The notes: generated by a model from the sequence alone, not told the origin. Shown: positions 17,916 to 27,022, counted from the first letter of the stretch. The stretch is DNA of 64,000 nucleotides from JARYGU01 sp033795365 (GCA_033795365.1 JARYGU010000008.1:124001-188000); one strand, 5' to 3'. Made by a program: numbers and translations.

Positions 17916-18408
17916 TGCCTGTCCTTTTGTAATCGAGAATTTCAGGAGTTTGCATGCCCGATACAATCAATGGAAGGCAAATTCAAGTTTTTCCTTCCAA
18001 AAGCGGCATGTTTCGCAACCCCGCTCAGCAGCAGACTGAAGCGTATCGCTTGCGGAACAATTCCGCCCGACAAGTATTATTTCAGCCATGTCGAGCTGCG
18101 GCAGGCAGGTTTCGCACCCTTGCATGCGAACAGAATTGTCTTTCCGGGAGGATCGGGAGGCCTCCGGCCCTTCATGATTTCAGACAAAAGCCATCACCTT
18201 GGCCCTTCGCAGTAGCCGGCTCCCGCAATCGAACAGAAATAAAGGACGATTTCAACTTAGGTTTGCTTGGAATGGGAATGAAACTGCCCTAAATGGCAAT
18301 ATATGAAGAGTTATTAATGTAATGGGATATTTACGCTCCGGCATTGCAGACCGGCTTGACGGCAGTCGCGGATTTTAGATGGCCTATTGATGATAAGGAT
18401 AAGCGGAA
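17916..18408. other. 493-bp divergent intergenic region, rpoZ / NYN gene
   Basis: No coding frame has credible codon bias or a family signature. The right half is AT-richer than its surroundings. CTTGAC at 18355-18360 resembles a rhizobial -35 box for the NYN gene, but no good -10 box follows at standard spacing. Both promoters must lie here. Confidence 0.5.
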
Positions 18409-18993
18409 ATGTTTGACTCGCGCGAAAAAATTGCCCTGTTCATTGACGGCGCCAATCTTTATGCTGCCTCGCGGACACTCGGTTTCGATATCGACTACCG
18501 GAAGTTACTGAAAGCGTTCCATAAACGCGGCTATCTGCTTCGCGCTTACTACTATACGGCGCTTATCGAGGACCAGGAATATTCTTCGATCCGCCCGCTG
18601 ATCGACTGGCTCGACTACAACGGCTACAAGGTGGTGACGAAGCCCGCGAAGGAATTCACCGACTCGCTCGGCCGCCGCAAGATCAAGGGCAATATGGACA
18701 TCGAGCTGGCGATCGATGCCATGGAACAGTCGGAAACCGTCGATCATCTCGTGATCTTCTCCGGCGACGGGGATTTCACGACGCTGGTGGAGGCGCTTCA
18801 ACGCAAGGGCCGCAAGGTCTCGGTGGTATCGACGATGTCCACCCAGCCGCCGATGATCGCGGACGACCTGCGCCGGCAGGCGGACTACTTCATCGATCTC
18901 CTCTCGCTGAAGGCGGAGATCGGCAGGGATCCCTCCGAGCGCACGCCGCGCGCGAGCGAACCGTCCGGCGAAGACTTGCCCGTCGAAAGCTGA
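18409..18993 (+). CDS. NYN-domain (LabA-like, PIN-fold) protein
   Basis: 194 residues. The NYN/PIN acidic residues are in ALFIDGANLY (residues 8-17), KGNMDIELAIDAM and VIFSGDGDFTTLVEAL. A C-terminal tail of about 30 residues is Ser/Pro/Glu-rich. The fold is that of metal-dependent RNases; members include LabA and DUF88 proteins, and an RNA-related role is inferred. This protein is conserved next to rpoZ/smpB in rhizobia. ATG 18409 is preceded by an AAGCGGA-type site. Confidence 0.9.
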   Translation: MFDSREKIALFIDGANLYAASRTLGFDIDYRKLLKAFHKRGYLLRAYYYTALIEDQEYSSIRPLIDWLDYNGYKVVTKPAKEFTDSLGRRKIKGNMDIELAIDAMEQSETVDHLVIFSGDGDFTTLVEALQRKGRKVSVVSTMSTQPPMIADDLRRQADYFIDLLSLKAEIGRDPSERTPRASEPSGEDLPVES

Positions 18994-19111
18994 CATAGCC
19001 TCACCGATCACGCCCACAACGCAGCACTTTTACTCAATTGCCGCTCGGCGAAGTCAATATTCCTAAACCCGGTGGTGGTAGCAGCCTCGGGAAAGAATAC
19101 GGGCTTGGATC

Positions 19112-19558
19112 ATGACGATCGTATCGGGTATCTCAAACAGCGGCTATATGCCGGGCATTCGGCCGTATGCCGCGCCGGACAGCCGGCCGGCCGCACCGTC
19201 CACGACGGCTTCCGCGCCGATTCCGGCTGCAATTGCGGACCTCGCACCAGAATCGACCGATGCGATCGAAAGCATTGCCGGCTTTCTTTACGCGCCCGGC
19301 GGACGGCCGGAAGGCGCCTACCTCCCTGCCGCGTCAGTCTCATCCGCCGAGAGCAGCGCCGCCGTCACCCGCGATCCGCCGGCAACGCTCGCGATGGAGA
19401 GCACGCAGCTTACCGCTCTCCTCGCCTCGCTGATGACGCGACCAAAATCGTCGGAAGAGACCCGCACCCTTTCCGCGCCCGCGGAAAAGACGGATGCGAC
19501 GCAGCCTCCGGCCGCCCAGGTCGATCCCGTCATCGTCCGGCTCTACCAGCAATTCTGA
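19112..19558 (+). CDS. Hypothetical Ala/Pro/Ser-rich protein
   Basis: 148 residues, low complexity, rich in Ala, Pro, Ser and Thr, with no signal peptide or membrane segment and no recognised domain. It begins MTIVSGISNSGYMPGIRPYAA and ends VDPVIVRLYQQF. The third-codon-position GC is high, as in real genes here, which supports coding. The ribosome site is poor. It is convergent with smpB, 46 bp away. The region might be disordered or a secreted adaptor, but nothing in the sequence decides this. Confidence 0.5.
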   Translation: MTIVSGISNSGYMPGIRPYAAPDSRPAAPSTTASAPIPAAIADLAPESTDAIESIAGFLYAPGGRPEGAYLPAASVSSAESSAAVTRDPPATLAMESTQLTALLASLMTRPKSSEETRTLSAPAEKTDATQPPAAQVDPVIVRLYQQF

Positions 19559-19604
19559 AAGGCGCGACTGACGGAGCCAAGGCTCGTTCATAACGGGGAA
19601 CGGG

Positions 19605-20084
19605 TCAGCCCCGCTCCTTCAGAATCCGGCTTTTCTGCCGGTTCCAGTCGCGCTCTTTCGCGGTTTCGCGCTTGTCGTGCAGCTTTTTGCCCTTGGCAAG
19701 CGCCAGTTCCAGCTTCGCGCGACCGCGATCGTTGAAATAGATCTTCAGCGGCACGAGCGTCATGCCCTCGCGATTGACCGCCGCCTGGAGGCGATTCATC
19801 TCACGCTTGGAAAGCAGCAGCTTACGGCGGCGGCGGGTCTCGTGATTGAAGCGGTTCGCCTGCAGATATTCCGGCAGGTAGGAATTGATGAGCCAGATCT
19901 CCCCGCCCTCGTCCGTCGCATAGGATTCGGCGATATTGGCCTTGCCTTCGCGCAACGACTTGACCTCCGTGCCGGTCAGAACCAGCCCGGCCTCGTAGGT
20001 GTCCACGATCTCGTAGTTGAAGCGGGCCTTGCGGTTTTCCGCCACGACCTTCTTCACCGTCGTCGGTTTGGCTTTGAGCGCCAT
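19605..20084 (-). CDS. smpB: SsrA-binding protein SmpB
   Basis: 159 residues. SmpB landmarks: NRKARFNYEI, GLVLTGTEVKSLREG, ESYA, LLLSKREMNRL and the basic C-terminal tail DKRETAKERDWNRQKSRIL. It delivers tmRNA to stalled ribosomes. It lies nine bases downstream of dapA in a two-gene operon common in rhizobia. Confidence 0.97.
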   Translation of the reverse strand: MALKAKPTTVKKVVAENRKARFNYEIVDTYEAGLVLTGTEVKSLREGKANIAESYATDEGGEIWLINSYLPEYLQANRFNHETRRRRKLLLSKREMNRLQAAVNREGMTLVPLKIYFNDRGRAKLELALAKGKKLHDKRETAKERDWNRQKSRILKERG

Positions 20085-20093
20085 CTTACCTTC

Positions 20094-20978
20094 TCAGTTC
20101 ATCAGCCCGGCATGACGAAGCGCGGCATCGATTGCCGCTTCGGTCGCGGGCTCCAGTGTCGACAGCAGCGGCGAACGCACGACACGGTTCATGCGGCCCA
20201 GCCGGTTCAGCCCGTATTTGGCGCCGCACAGGCCCGGCTCCAGGAAGATCGCCTTGTGCAGCGGCATCAGCTTGTCCTGATATTCCAGCGCCTTGGCATA
20301 GTCGCCCGCAAGGGTCGCCTTCTGGAATTCGGCGCACAGGCGTGGGGCGACATTCGCGGTCACCGAAATGCAGCCGACCCCGCCATGCGCGTTGAAGCCG
20401 AGCGCGGTCGCGTCCTCGCCGGAAAGCTGGACGAATTCCCTGCCACAGGCGATGCGCTGCTCCGAAACGCGCTCGATCTTGCCGGTCGCGTCCTTCACGC
20501 CGATGATCGACGGGTGCGCCTTGTGGAGGGCAGCCATGGTCTCCACGCTCATATCCACCACCGAGCGGCCGGGAATGTTGTAGATGATGATCGGCAGCTT
20601 CACGCTTTGGGCAATTGCGGAATAATGCGCAAACAGCCCCTTCTGCGTCGGCTTGTTGTAATAGGGCGTGACGACGAGGATCGCATCCGCGCCGGCCTTC
20701 TCGGCATGCTGCGCAAGCTCGACGGCTTCGCGGGTATTGTTGGAGCCGGCACCGGCGATCACCGGAACGCGGCGCGCAGCCGCCTCGATGCAGAGTTCCA
20801 CCACCCGTTTGTGCTCGGCGTGCGAAAGCGTCGGCGATTCACCGGTCGTGCCGACCGGCACGAGACCGTGGCTTCCCTCGGCGATCTGCCATTCGACATG
20901 GGTCACGAAGGTTTCTTCGTCGACGCTGCCGGCATCGGTGAAAGGGGTGACGAGAGCGGGAATGGATCCCTTGAACAT
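20094..20978 (-). CDS. dapA: 4-hydroxy-tetrahydrodipicolinate synthase
   Basis: 294 residues. Key residues: VGTTGESPTL, the catalytic Tyr in IIYNIPGRS, and the Schiff-base Lys in IIGVKDATGK. It condenses pyruvate and aspartate semialdehyde in lysine and diaminopimelate synthesis. The start at 20978 has AGGAG seven to eight bases upstream. Co-transcribed with smpB. Confidence 0.96.
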   Translation of the reverse strand: MFKGSIPALVTPFTDAGSVDEETFVTHVEWQIAEGSHGLVPVGTTGESPTLSHAEHKRVVELCIEAAARRVPVIAGAGSNNTREAVELAQHAEKAGADAILVVTPYYNKPTQKGLFAHYSAIAQSVKLPIIIYNIPGRSVVDMSVETMAALHKAHPSIIGVKDATGKIERVSEQRIACGREFVQLSGEDATALGFNAHGGVGCISVTANVAPRLCAEFQKATLAGDYAKALEYQDKLMPLHKAIFLEPGLCGAKYGLNRLGRMNRVVRSPLLSTLEPATEAAIDAALRHAGLMN

Positions 20979-21306
20979 CGAGAACTCCTGAGACCAGAGC
21001 CGCCATCCGGCACCCATGCTTTGGCCGTATTCCATGGTTAAAAACTGCCGCACCATAATCATGTGGAGACCGGGCGGCAAGCGGCGCCCCGCGTGAATCT
21101 GGTCGTTCGGAGAGGGCATGAAGGGGACAAAGACCGAGCTTTTCCATCCATGCTGCAAGAGGCGGGTTCCAGGTGTGAGCCGGGGTCTCGGGTGCGACGA
21201 TTTCGTCCGGCATTCGAGTGTTCCGGGTAAGATTTCGTTAAGACAATGAACGGCTAATGATGTGAAGGACAGGAGGGCATGGAGCCTCCGTGAATTGCCG
21301 GGACGC
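20979..21306. other. 328-bp divergent intergenic region, dapA / slt
   Basis: Open frames here are extensions of the flanking genes in the wrong direction, with no family signature. It must contain the dapA and slt promoters; I cannot place them confidently. Confidence 0.5.
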
Positions 21307-23373
21307 ATGATGGTCAAAGGGACTTCTTTCAGGTTCAAAGCTCTGCTTGCCGCCAGCACTTTCGCGCTTGCCGCCGCCTCGCCTTCGCTGGCGGAGACGG
21401 TTCCGTTGCCGCGCGTGAAGCCGCTCGGCTTTGCGGCCGACATGCCCTCGAAGGAAACGACCGGCGCGATCCCGAGGCCTGAGCAGGGCGGGCCCTTCAA
21501 TGCACAGCTGAAGACCGGGCTCGACGCGCTGTCGAACAAGGATGCGGCGGCAGCGCTGCGCATCCGCAACAGCATGCCGAAGGATACGCTCGACCGTCAT
21601 ATCCTGACATGGGCTATCGCGGTTTCCGGCCAGCGCGGCGTTCCCTCCTATGAGATCGCCATGGCGCAGCGCGAACTCAAGGGATGGCCGGGATTGTCAT
21701 CCCTCAGGGCCCATTCCGAGAGAGCGCTTGCACGCGAAAAGCCGGCTGCGGCCGACGTGATCGCCGCTTTCGGCACGACGCGCCCGGAAACGCCCGAAGG
21801 CGCAATCGCGCTTGCGCGTGCGCTCGTCGCAACCGGCGACGGCGCCGCGGCGGCAAAGCTGCTGCGCTCCTACTGGCGCACGGAAGCGCTATCGAGCGAG
21901 TTGGAGGACCAGGTTCTCGGCGAGTTTGCCGCGCTGCTGACGAGCACGGATCACAAGGCGCGCATGGAAATGCTGCTCTATCGCGGGCGCGCGACGCAGG
22001 CGCAGCGTTTCGGCGATCTCGGCAAGGCGCAGTCGCTTTATCGGGCATGGGCTGCGGTCGTCCGGCGGGCGAAGAATGCCGGCCAGCTTGTGAAAGCAGT
22101 CGATCCGAGCTGGCGCGACGATCCGGCCTATCTCTATCTCCAGATAGAATTGCTGCGCCGTTCGGAGGATTACCGCGAGGCGGCAAAGCTGCTCGCGCGC
22201 ATGCCGAAGGACAAGAATTCCCTGGTGGATCCGGGCCAGTGGTGGATCGAACAGCGGATCGTGAGCCGCGGCCTTGCCGATCTCGGCGACTACAAGTCCG
22301 CCTATCGCATTGTGGCCGGCCATTCCGCGAGCGAGCCGGCCGACGTGGTCGACGCCGAATTCCATGCCGGATGGTACGCGCTTCGCGGACTGAAGGACCC
22401 CGCGACCGCGTCGCGGCACTTCCAGCGCATCCTGCAGGCATCGAACCGTCCGCTTTCCGTTTCGCGGGCCTGGTACTGGATGGGGCGGGCCGCCGAAGCG
22501 GGCGGGCCTGGAAATGCCGCCGAATATTTCGCCAAGGCGGCCAATTTTTCCGGCACGTTCTACGGCCAGCTCGCCGCCGCGCGCATCGGCCGCAAGACGC
22601 TGAACGTCGCCTACCCTTCGCCGAACAGCGAGGAACGGGCACGGTTTTCCGCGCGCGAGGCCGTGCGGGCGCTCGATCGGCTGGAGGCGGCCGGGCACGG
22701 CTGGCGCGGGGAAGCGATCTACCGGGCGCTCGCCAACGAGCTGCAAAGCCCCGGCGAACTGGCGATCCTGGCCGCGAAGGCGGAAAAGAGCGGCAGCCAT
22801 CAGCTTTCCCTGCAGGTCGGCAAGATCGCCTTCGGGCGCGGGATCGACGTGGCGGCACTCGCCTTTCCGATCGGCGTCATCCCCGCAGGCGCGAATATCG
22901 AAGGCTCGGGCAAGGCGCTCGCCTATGCGATTGCGCGCCAGGAGAGCGCCTTCAACCCCGCGGCCGTGTCGCCGGCGAATGCGCGCGGGCTCCTGCAACT
23001 GCTGCCCGGCACGGCCCAGGGCGTTGCGAAACGATACGGGCTTGCCTATTCCGCCGAACGGCTGACGAGCGACGCCGCCTATAATGCAACGCTCGGCGCA
23101 CATTATCTCGGCGAGCAGATCAACGATTTCCACGGCTCCTACATCCTGACCTTCATCGCCTACAATGCCGGTCCACGGCGCGTGCCGCAATGGATCGCGC
23201 GTTATGGCGACCCTCGCGGCAAGCCGATCGACGAGGTCGTCGACTGGATAGAACGCATCCCCTTCCCCGAGACGCGGGGCTATGTGCAGCGGGTCATGGA
23301 AAACTATCAGGTCTACAAGACCCGCCTCGGCCAGAAGGCCGATATCGTACAGGATCTCAGAACGGGCCGCTGA
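21307..23373 (+). CDS. slt: Soluble lytic murein transglycosylase
   Basis: About 688 residues from the ATG pair at 21307/21310; a GTG at 21262 would add 15 residues ahead of the signal peptide and is less likely. The signal peptide is FKALLAASTFALAAASPSLAE. A long alpha-helical superhelical domain follows, then the C-terminal SLT lysozyme-like domain with the catalytic Glu in IARQESAFNPAAV and the motifs ARGLLQLLPGTA and AYNAGPRRV. It cleaves the glycan strand with anhydromuropeptide formation in the periplasm. Divergent from dapA. Confidence 0.93.
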   Translation: MMVKGTSFRFKALLAASTFALAAASPSLAETVPLPRVKPLGFAADMPSKETTGAIPRPEQGGPFNAQLKTGLDALSNKDAAAALRIRNSMPKDTLDRHILTWAIAVSGQRGVPSYEIAMAQRELKGWPGLSSLRAHSERALAREKPAAADVIAAFGTTRPETPEGAIALARALVATGDGAAAAKLLRSYWRTEALSSELEDQVLGEFAALLTSTDHKARMEMLLYRGRATQAQRFGDLGKAQSLYRAWAAVVRRAKNAGQLVKAVDPSWRDDPAYLYLQIELLRRSEDYREAAKLLARMPKDKNSLVDPGQWWIEQRIVSRGLADLGDYKSAYRIVAGHSASEPADVVDAEFHAGWYALRGLKDPATASRHFQRILQASNRPLSVSRAWYWMGRAAEAGGPGNAAEYFAKAANFSGTFYGQLAAARIGRKTLNVAYPSPNSEERARFSAREAVRALDRLEAAGHGWRGEAIYRALANELQSPGELAILAAKAEKSGSHQLSLQVGKIAFGRGIDVAALAFPIGVIPAGANIEGSGKALAYAIARQESAFNPAAVSPANARGLLQLLPGTAQGVAKRYGLAYSAERLTSDAAYNATLGAHYLGEQINDFHGSYILTFIAYNAGPRRVPQWIARYGDPRGKPIDEVVDWIERIPFPETRGYVQRVMENYQVYKTRLGQKADIVQDLRTGR

Positions 23374-23623
23374 GCGTCCGCAGATTTCCGGCCGGCATGC
23401 GCCGGCTTGGCCACCGCGGTTTGCATATCCGCGCCTGCCGGACAGCCCCTGCCCTTCGCATCATCGGCCATCGCGGCCATGACGCAACGCCCGGCTGCCT
23501 TGACCGGCGCAACCTCACCCATGTGCGGGTCGGCCGCGGTTTCTCCATTTCAAAACAATCTTATTCGCTGCTTTCGGTCCCGGAATCAGCCTCGGCACGG
23601 GAGTAACGGCCACAAAAACGGAA

Positions 23624-23648
23624 AAAGCCCGGCTTGCGGCCGGGCTTT
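23624..23648 (-). terminator. Terminator after porin 1
   Basis: A ten-base stem AAAGCCCGGC/GCCGGGCTTT with a five-base loop. On the minus strand it is followed by TTCCGTTTTT. It begins 22 bases past the porin stop. Confidence 0.85.
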
Positions 23649-23670
23649 CCCAACTGATCAAGAGATCAGA

Positions 23671-24936
23671 TTAGAACGTGCGCTGGAAGCGAACCATGCC
23701 GCCCCAACCGCTGCCGCCGCTGGCAAGACGATCCGTGTCGCCTTCGTCGTAGTAGACGACTTCCGGCTGGATCACGAAGCCCGGAACAACGGTGAACTGC
23801 GCGTTCAGGACGACTGCGAGTTCGTCGGCGTCGTCGAACGAGACCTGACCGTTGACGGTGATGGTGTCGGTGATCGGAGCAGATGCACCGAGCCAGACAG
23901 CCCAGTCGCCGTTCCAGTTAGCATAAACGTTGCGACGGTCGCCGTCGGTGTTCCAGCCACCCATGACGAAGGCGGAGAAGCCGCCGAAGGATGCATCGAG
24001 GCGAGCCTTGNNNNNNNNNNNNNNNNNNNNNNNNNNNNNNNNNNNNNNNNNNNNNNNNNNNNNNNNNNNNNNNNNNNNNNNNNNNNNNNNNNNNNNNNNN
24101 NNNNNNNNNNGACGGTCGCCGTCGGTGTTCCAGCCACCCATGACGAAGGCGGAGAAGCCGCCGAAGGATGCATCGAGGCGAGCCTTGAACGCACCTTCTT
24201 CAACTGCCGCATCGTAACCGCCGACGACGCGGATGCCGAATGCGCCGGTGGTGTAGCCGAGACCGCCGACGACGTTCGGGATGTAGTCACGATCAGAACG
24301 CGAGCTGAAGGACTGGTCCTGCGTGTCTTCGAGCGAGATTACGCCGGTGAAGCCGGTGCCGGAGTCGTAGTTGTACTGGATGACGTTGGTGTCGTAGACA
24401 CCGCCCGGGATCACGTCGTCATGGATGACGTTTCCGGCGTAACCGACGAAGGTGTAGAAGGCGGTTTCGGTCTTACCGACGCGGAAGCCGGCGAGATCGA
24501 TATAGGCAAAGTTCAGCGAAACGCTGGAGCCGTCGCCGGTGAAGAAGCCATCGCTATCGTACTGGTTGCCGTAGTGGAAGCGAACTTCCGTAAAGGTCTT
24601 CAGGGCACCGAGTTCGGTGTCGGAAGCGGTTTCAACATTCAGCGTGAAACGGGTGTAGGTGTTCCACTCGTCGCCGCCGCCGAAGCCGATACCGTTTGCG
24701 CTGTTCGTGTCAGCGCCGTCGATGTCGCCGCCGCCGATGTCAACGCGAACATAACCGCCGATCTTGAGGCAGGTTTCGGTGCCGGGGATGTAGAAGTAGC
24801 CGGTGCCGAAGGCGTCGCAGACGCGGACATATTCCATCGGCTCGGGCTCAGCGGCGACGATGGCATCGGCTGCCTGCGCGCCGGATACTGCTGCGAGAGC
24901 AGCAGCGGAGCCGAGAAGAAGGCTCTTGATGTTCAT
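23671..24936 (-). CDS. RopA-type outer-membrane porin 1, crossed by an assembly gap
   Basis: Start MNIKSLLLGSAAALAAVSGAQA, a typical porin signal peptide, then the conserved PEPMEYVRVCDAFGTGYFYIP block and the C-terminal aromatic strand MVRFQRTF with terminal Phe. These mark the porin_2 (Omp2/RopA) family of 16-strand trimeric porins of Rhizobiales. As given, the frame contains 100 N (24011-24110) flanked by two identical 77-bp copies. Removing one copy and the Ns leaves 1089 bp, that is 362 residues, close to the 357 of porin 2. The interruption is therefore probably an assembly artefact. It has its own terminator and a hairpin around the ribosome site. Confidence 0.92.
   Translation of the reverse strand: MNIKSLLLGSAAALAAVSGAQAADAIVAAEPEPMEYVRVCDAFGTGYFYIPGTETCLKIGGYVRVDIGGGDIDGADTNSANGIGFGGGDEWNTYTRFTLNVETASDTELGALKTFTEVRFHYGNQYDSDGFFTGDGSSVSLNFAYIDLAGFRVGKTETAFYTFVGYAGNVIHDDVIPGGVYDTNVIQYNYDSGTGFTGVISLEDTQDQSFSSRSDRDYIPNVVGGLGYTTGAFGIRVVGGYDAAVEEGAFKARLDASFGGFSAFVMGGWNTDGDRXXXXXXXXXXXXXXXXXXXXXXXXXXXXXXXXXXKARLDASFGGFSAFVMGGWNTDGDRRNVYANWNGDWAVWLGASAPITDTITVNGQVSFDDADELAVVLNAQFTVVPGFVIQPEVVYYDEGDTDRLASGGSGWGGMVRFQRTF
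23934..24187. repeat. 100-N scaffold gap (24011-24110) between two identical 77-bp contig ends
   Basis: Bases 23934-24010 and 24111-24187 are identical. The same 77 bases occur intact in porin 2 at 25690-25766. A shared 77-mer between paralogues is what breaks a k=77 assembly graph, so the true sequence is probably 23934-24010 joined directly to 24188. Confidence 0.9.
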
Positions 24937-25426
24937 TTCTGACCTCCAGTCAAAAGTTTCTAACGGGTATGGGTTTTTTGCTGAAGGACAGCGTTCCCTG
25001 CCCCATCCCCAAGTTCAGGAAGCGGACGATCAACCGCCCCTGCTTCCGAAATTGAAAATACAAGACGCGGGTTGTCACGCAATCATCATCTGGCCGACGT
25101 ATGGGGTTTGAATCACCCTTCGACCCGGCGTGTTGCCCAAAGGACACAAATTTGTGACCAAGAAACCTGATTGTTTACCGAGTATTAATAAAATGCCTTA
25201 GGTTTCCACCAGTTAGCGGTCGTCTATGCGCAAACAAAAACGGCCGAAGACTGGCGAGAACCCGGTCCGGCTTCAATTTCTCAACCGTAAGAAGAAGATA
25301 AACGGCAGAACAACCGCGAAAGATGCAGGTCGCATCGCCCGAACATGCTCGCCCCTACCGAATCAAGAGCGAATCGAAAGAACCCGGGAAAATCCCGGGT
25401 TCTCCGATAACGGATCGTTCAGCCGA
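24937..25426. promoter_or_regulatory. 490-bp upstream region of porin 1
   Basis: No coding frame. Just upstream of the porin 1 ATG, TTTTGAC and GTCAGAA can pair around the loop TGGAG, placing part of the ribosome site in the loop. A perfect 12-bp palindrome, CACAAATTTGTG, lies at 25145-25156 and may be an operator. The right end holds the porin 2 terminator. Confidence 0.55.
25380..25402 (-). terminator. Terminator after porin 2
   Basis: A ten-base stem GAACCCGGGA/TCCCGGGTTC with a three-base loop, followed on the minus strand by TTTCG. It begins 25 bases after the porin stop. The T-run is short. Confidence 0.75.
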
Positions 25427-26500
25427 TCAGAACGAACGCTGGAAGCGAACCATGCCGCCCCAAGAATCGTCGCCGTCGCCGACGCGGTTCGTATCGCCTT
25501 CCTTATAGTAAGCGATTTCCGGCTGGATCAGGAAGCCAGGAACAACGTTGAACTGAGCGTTCAGGACGACTGCGAGTTCTTCGGCGTCGTCGAACGAGAC
25601 CTGACCGTTGAGGCTGATGGTCTCGGTGATCGGAGCGGATGCACCGAGCCAGACGGCCCAGTCGCCGAACCAGTTGGCATATACGTTCTGACGGTCGCCG
25701 TCGGTGTTCCAGCCACCCATGACGAAGGCGGAGAAGCCGCCGAAGGATGCATCGAGGCGAGCCTTGATCGCACCTTCTTCGATTGCCGCATCGTAACCGC
25801 CGACGACGCGGATGCCGAATGCGCCGGTGGTGTAGCCGAGACCGCCGACGACGTTCGGAACGTAGTCACGGTCAGAACGCGAGCTGAAGGACTGGTCCTG
25901 CGTGTCTTCGAGCGAGATCACGCCGGTGAAGCCGGTGCCGGAGTCGTAGTTGTACTGGATGACGTTGGCGTCGTAGACACCGCCCGGGATCACGTCGTCA
26001 TGGATGACGTTTCCGGCGTAACCGACGAAGGTGTAGAAGGCGGTTTCGGTCTTACCGACGCGGAAGCCGGCGAGATCGATATAGGCGAACTTCAGGGAGG
26101 AGTCGTCCGCAGAACCGTCGTTTGCATGGAAGCGAACTTCGGTGAAGGTCTTCAGGGCGCCGAGTTCGGTGTCCGTCGCGGTTTCGAGGTTAAGCGTGAA
26201 ACGGGTGTAGGTGTTCCACTCGTCGCCGCCGTTGTAGCCGAAGTAGTCGGACCCGCCGTTGGCGCTGTTGCTGTCGTCGCCGAGCAGGTCGCCGCCGCCT
26301 ACATCCATACGAACGTAGCCGCCGATCTTGAGGCAGGTTTCGGTCCCCGGGATATAGAAGTAGCCGGTGCCGAAGGCGTCGCAGACGCGGACATATTCCA
26401 TCGGCTCGGGCTCAGCGGCGACGATGGCATCGGCTGCCTGCGCGCCGGATACTGCTGCGAGGGCAGCAGCGGAGCCGAGAAGAAGGCTCTTGATGTTCAT
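25427..26500 (-). CDS. RopA-type outer-membrane porin 2
   Basis: 357 residues from ATG 26500, preceded by GGAGG. The signal peptide is the same as in porin 1, followed by the PEPMEYVRVCDAFGTG block, AYIDLAGFRVGKTETAFYTF, and a terminal MVRFQRSF strand. It is nearly identical to porin 1 in the signal peptide and central region and differs mainly in loop segments (ANDGSADDSS, VGDGDDSWGG). A general diffusion porin of the outer membrane. Confidence 0.94.
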   Translation of the reverse strand: MNIKSLLLGSAAALAAVSGAQAADAIVAAEPEPMEYVRVCDAFGTGYFYIPGTETCLKIGGYVRMDVGGGDLLGDDSNSANGGSDYFGYNGGDEWNTYTRFTLNLETATDTELGALKTFTEVRFHANDGSADDSSLKFAYIDLAGFRVGKTETAFYTFVGYAGNVIHDDVIPGGVYDANVIQYNYDSGTGFTGVISLEDTQDQSFSSRSDRDYVPNVVGGLGYTTGAFGIRVVGGYDAAIEEGAIKARLDASFGGFSAFVMGGWNTDGDRQNVYANWFGDWAVWLGASAPITETISLNGQVSFDDAEELAVVLNAQFNVVPGFLIQPEIAYYKEGDTNRVGDGDDSWGGMVRFQRSF

Positions 26501-26956
26501 TTTTGACCTCCAGTCAAAAGTTTCGTTATTCCGTCGAAAGGCGATCAATGCCTGTTTCCCCTCCGACTGCGGCAAGGCCGTCCCGATCGCTCGGCCGACT
26601 TGCTGAAGGCGAAATTACAGCCCACCCCCCTCTTCGCAACGAACAACTGACCGAAACGAACCCTCCGTCACCTCATCGTTTTTTTTCTGTTGCAGAAAAA
26701 ACACTAATAAGTCGCACTATTCCATTCTAAAAATCCATCATACACGTAATTTATCCTTTTAAATCAGTTAATTACTATGTTTTCTAACTTAACTGTAGGT
26801 TACATTTTTGTGCTTGAATTTCCTTTATGTTTCTCAAGAAGCCAGATCCTTCAAGACACATTTTGGGAACTAATGGAAAGATTTTTGGCGGCCATCTGCC
26901 GCCAACTGCTGAGCCTGCGGGATTTCACGCGCCGGAGAAGCGAGCCCGCGAGAGAG
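26501..26956. promoter_or_regulatory. AT-rich upstream region of porin 2
   Basis: Bases 26501-26519 form a perfect hairpin in the porin 2 leader: TTTTGAC/GTCAAAA with loop TGGAG. From about 26685 to 26880 the sequence is strikingly AT-rich for this genome (for example TTTTTTTCTGTTGCAG and AATTTATCCTTTTAAATC), with many T-runs. No gene is visible. This suits an UP-element or nucleoid-protein-bound promoter region. Confidence 0.55.
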
Positions 26957-26992
26957 CCGAAAAAGAAAAAGCCCGGCACGATGGCCGGGCTC
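26957..26992 (-). terminator. Terminator after porin 3
   Basis: Stem GCCCGGC/GCCGGGC with a short loop, followed on the minus strand by TTTTTCTTTTTCGG. Located 30 bases beyond the porin 3 stop. Confidence 0.88.
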
Positions 26993-27022
26993 CCTCGATA
27001 GGTCCGCAGCGGACCGGACGAA

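Noticed and set aside
17954..18292. Small plus-strand gene in the rpoZ/NYN spacer
   Set aside because: No ribosome site, weak codon bias and no family pattern.
24011..24110. Porin 1 as a gene with an internal duplication or insertion
   Set aside because: The duplicated 77 bp and in-frame 177-bp excess are explained by contig-end overlap.
23407..26506. Two long plus-strand frames opposite the porins with repeated acidic sequence
   Set aside because: They mirror the conserved porin codons, and one contains the Ns; they are shadows.
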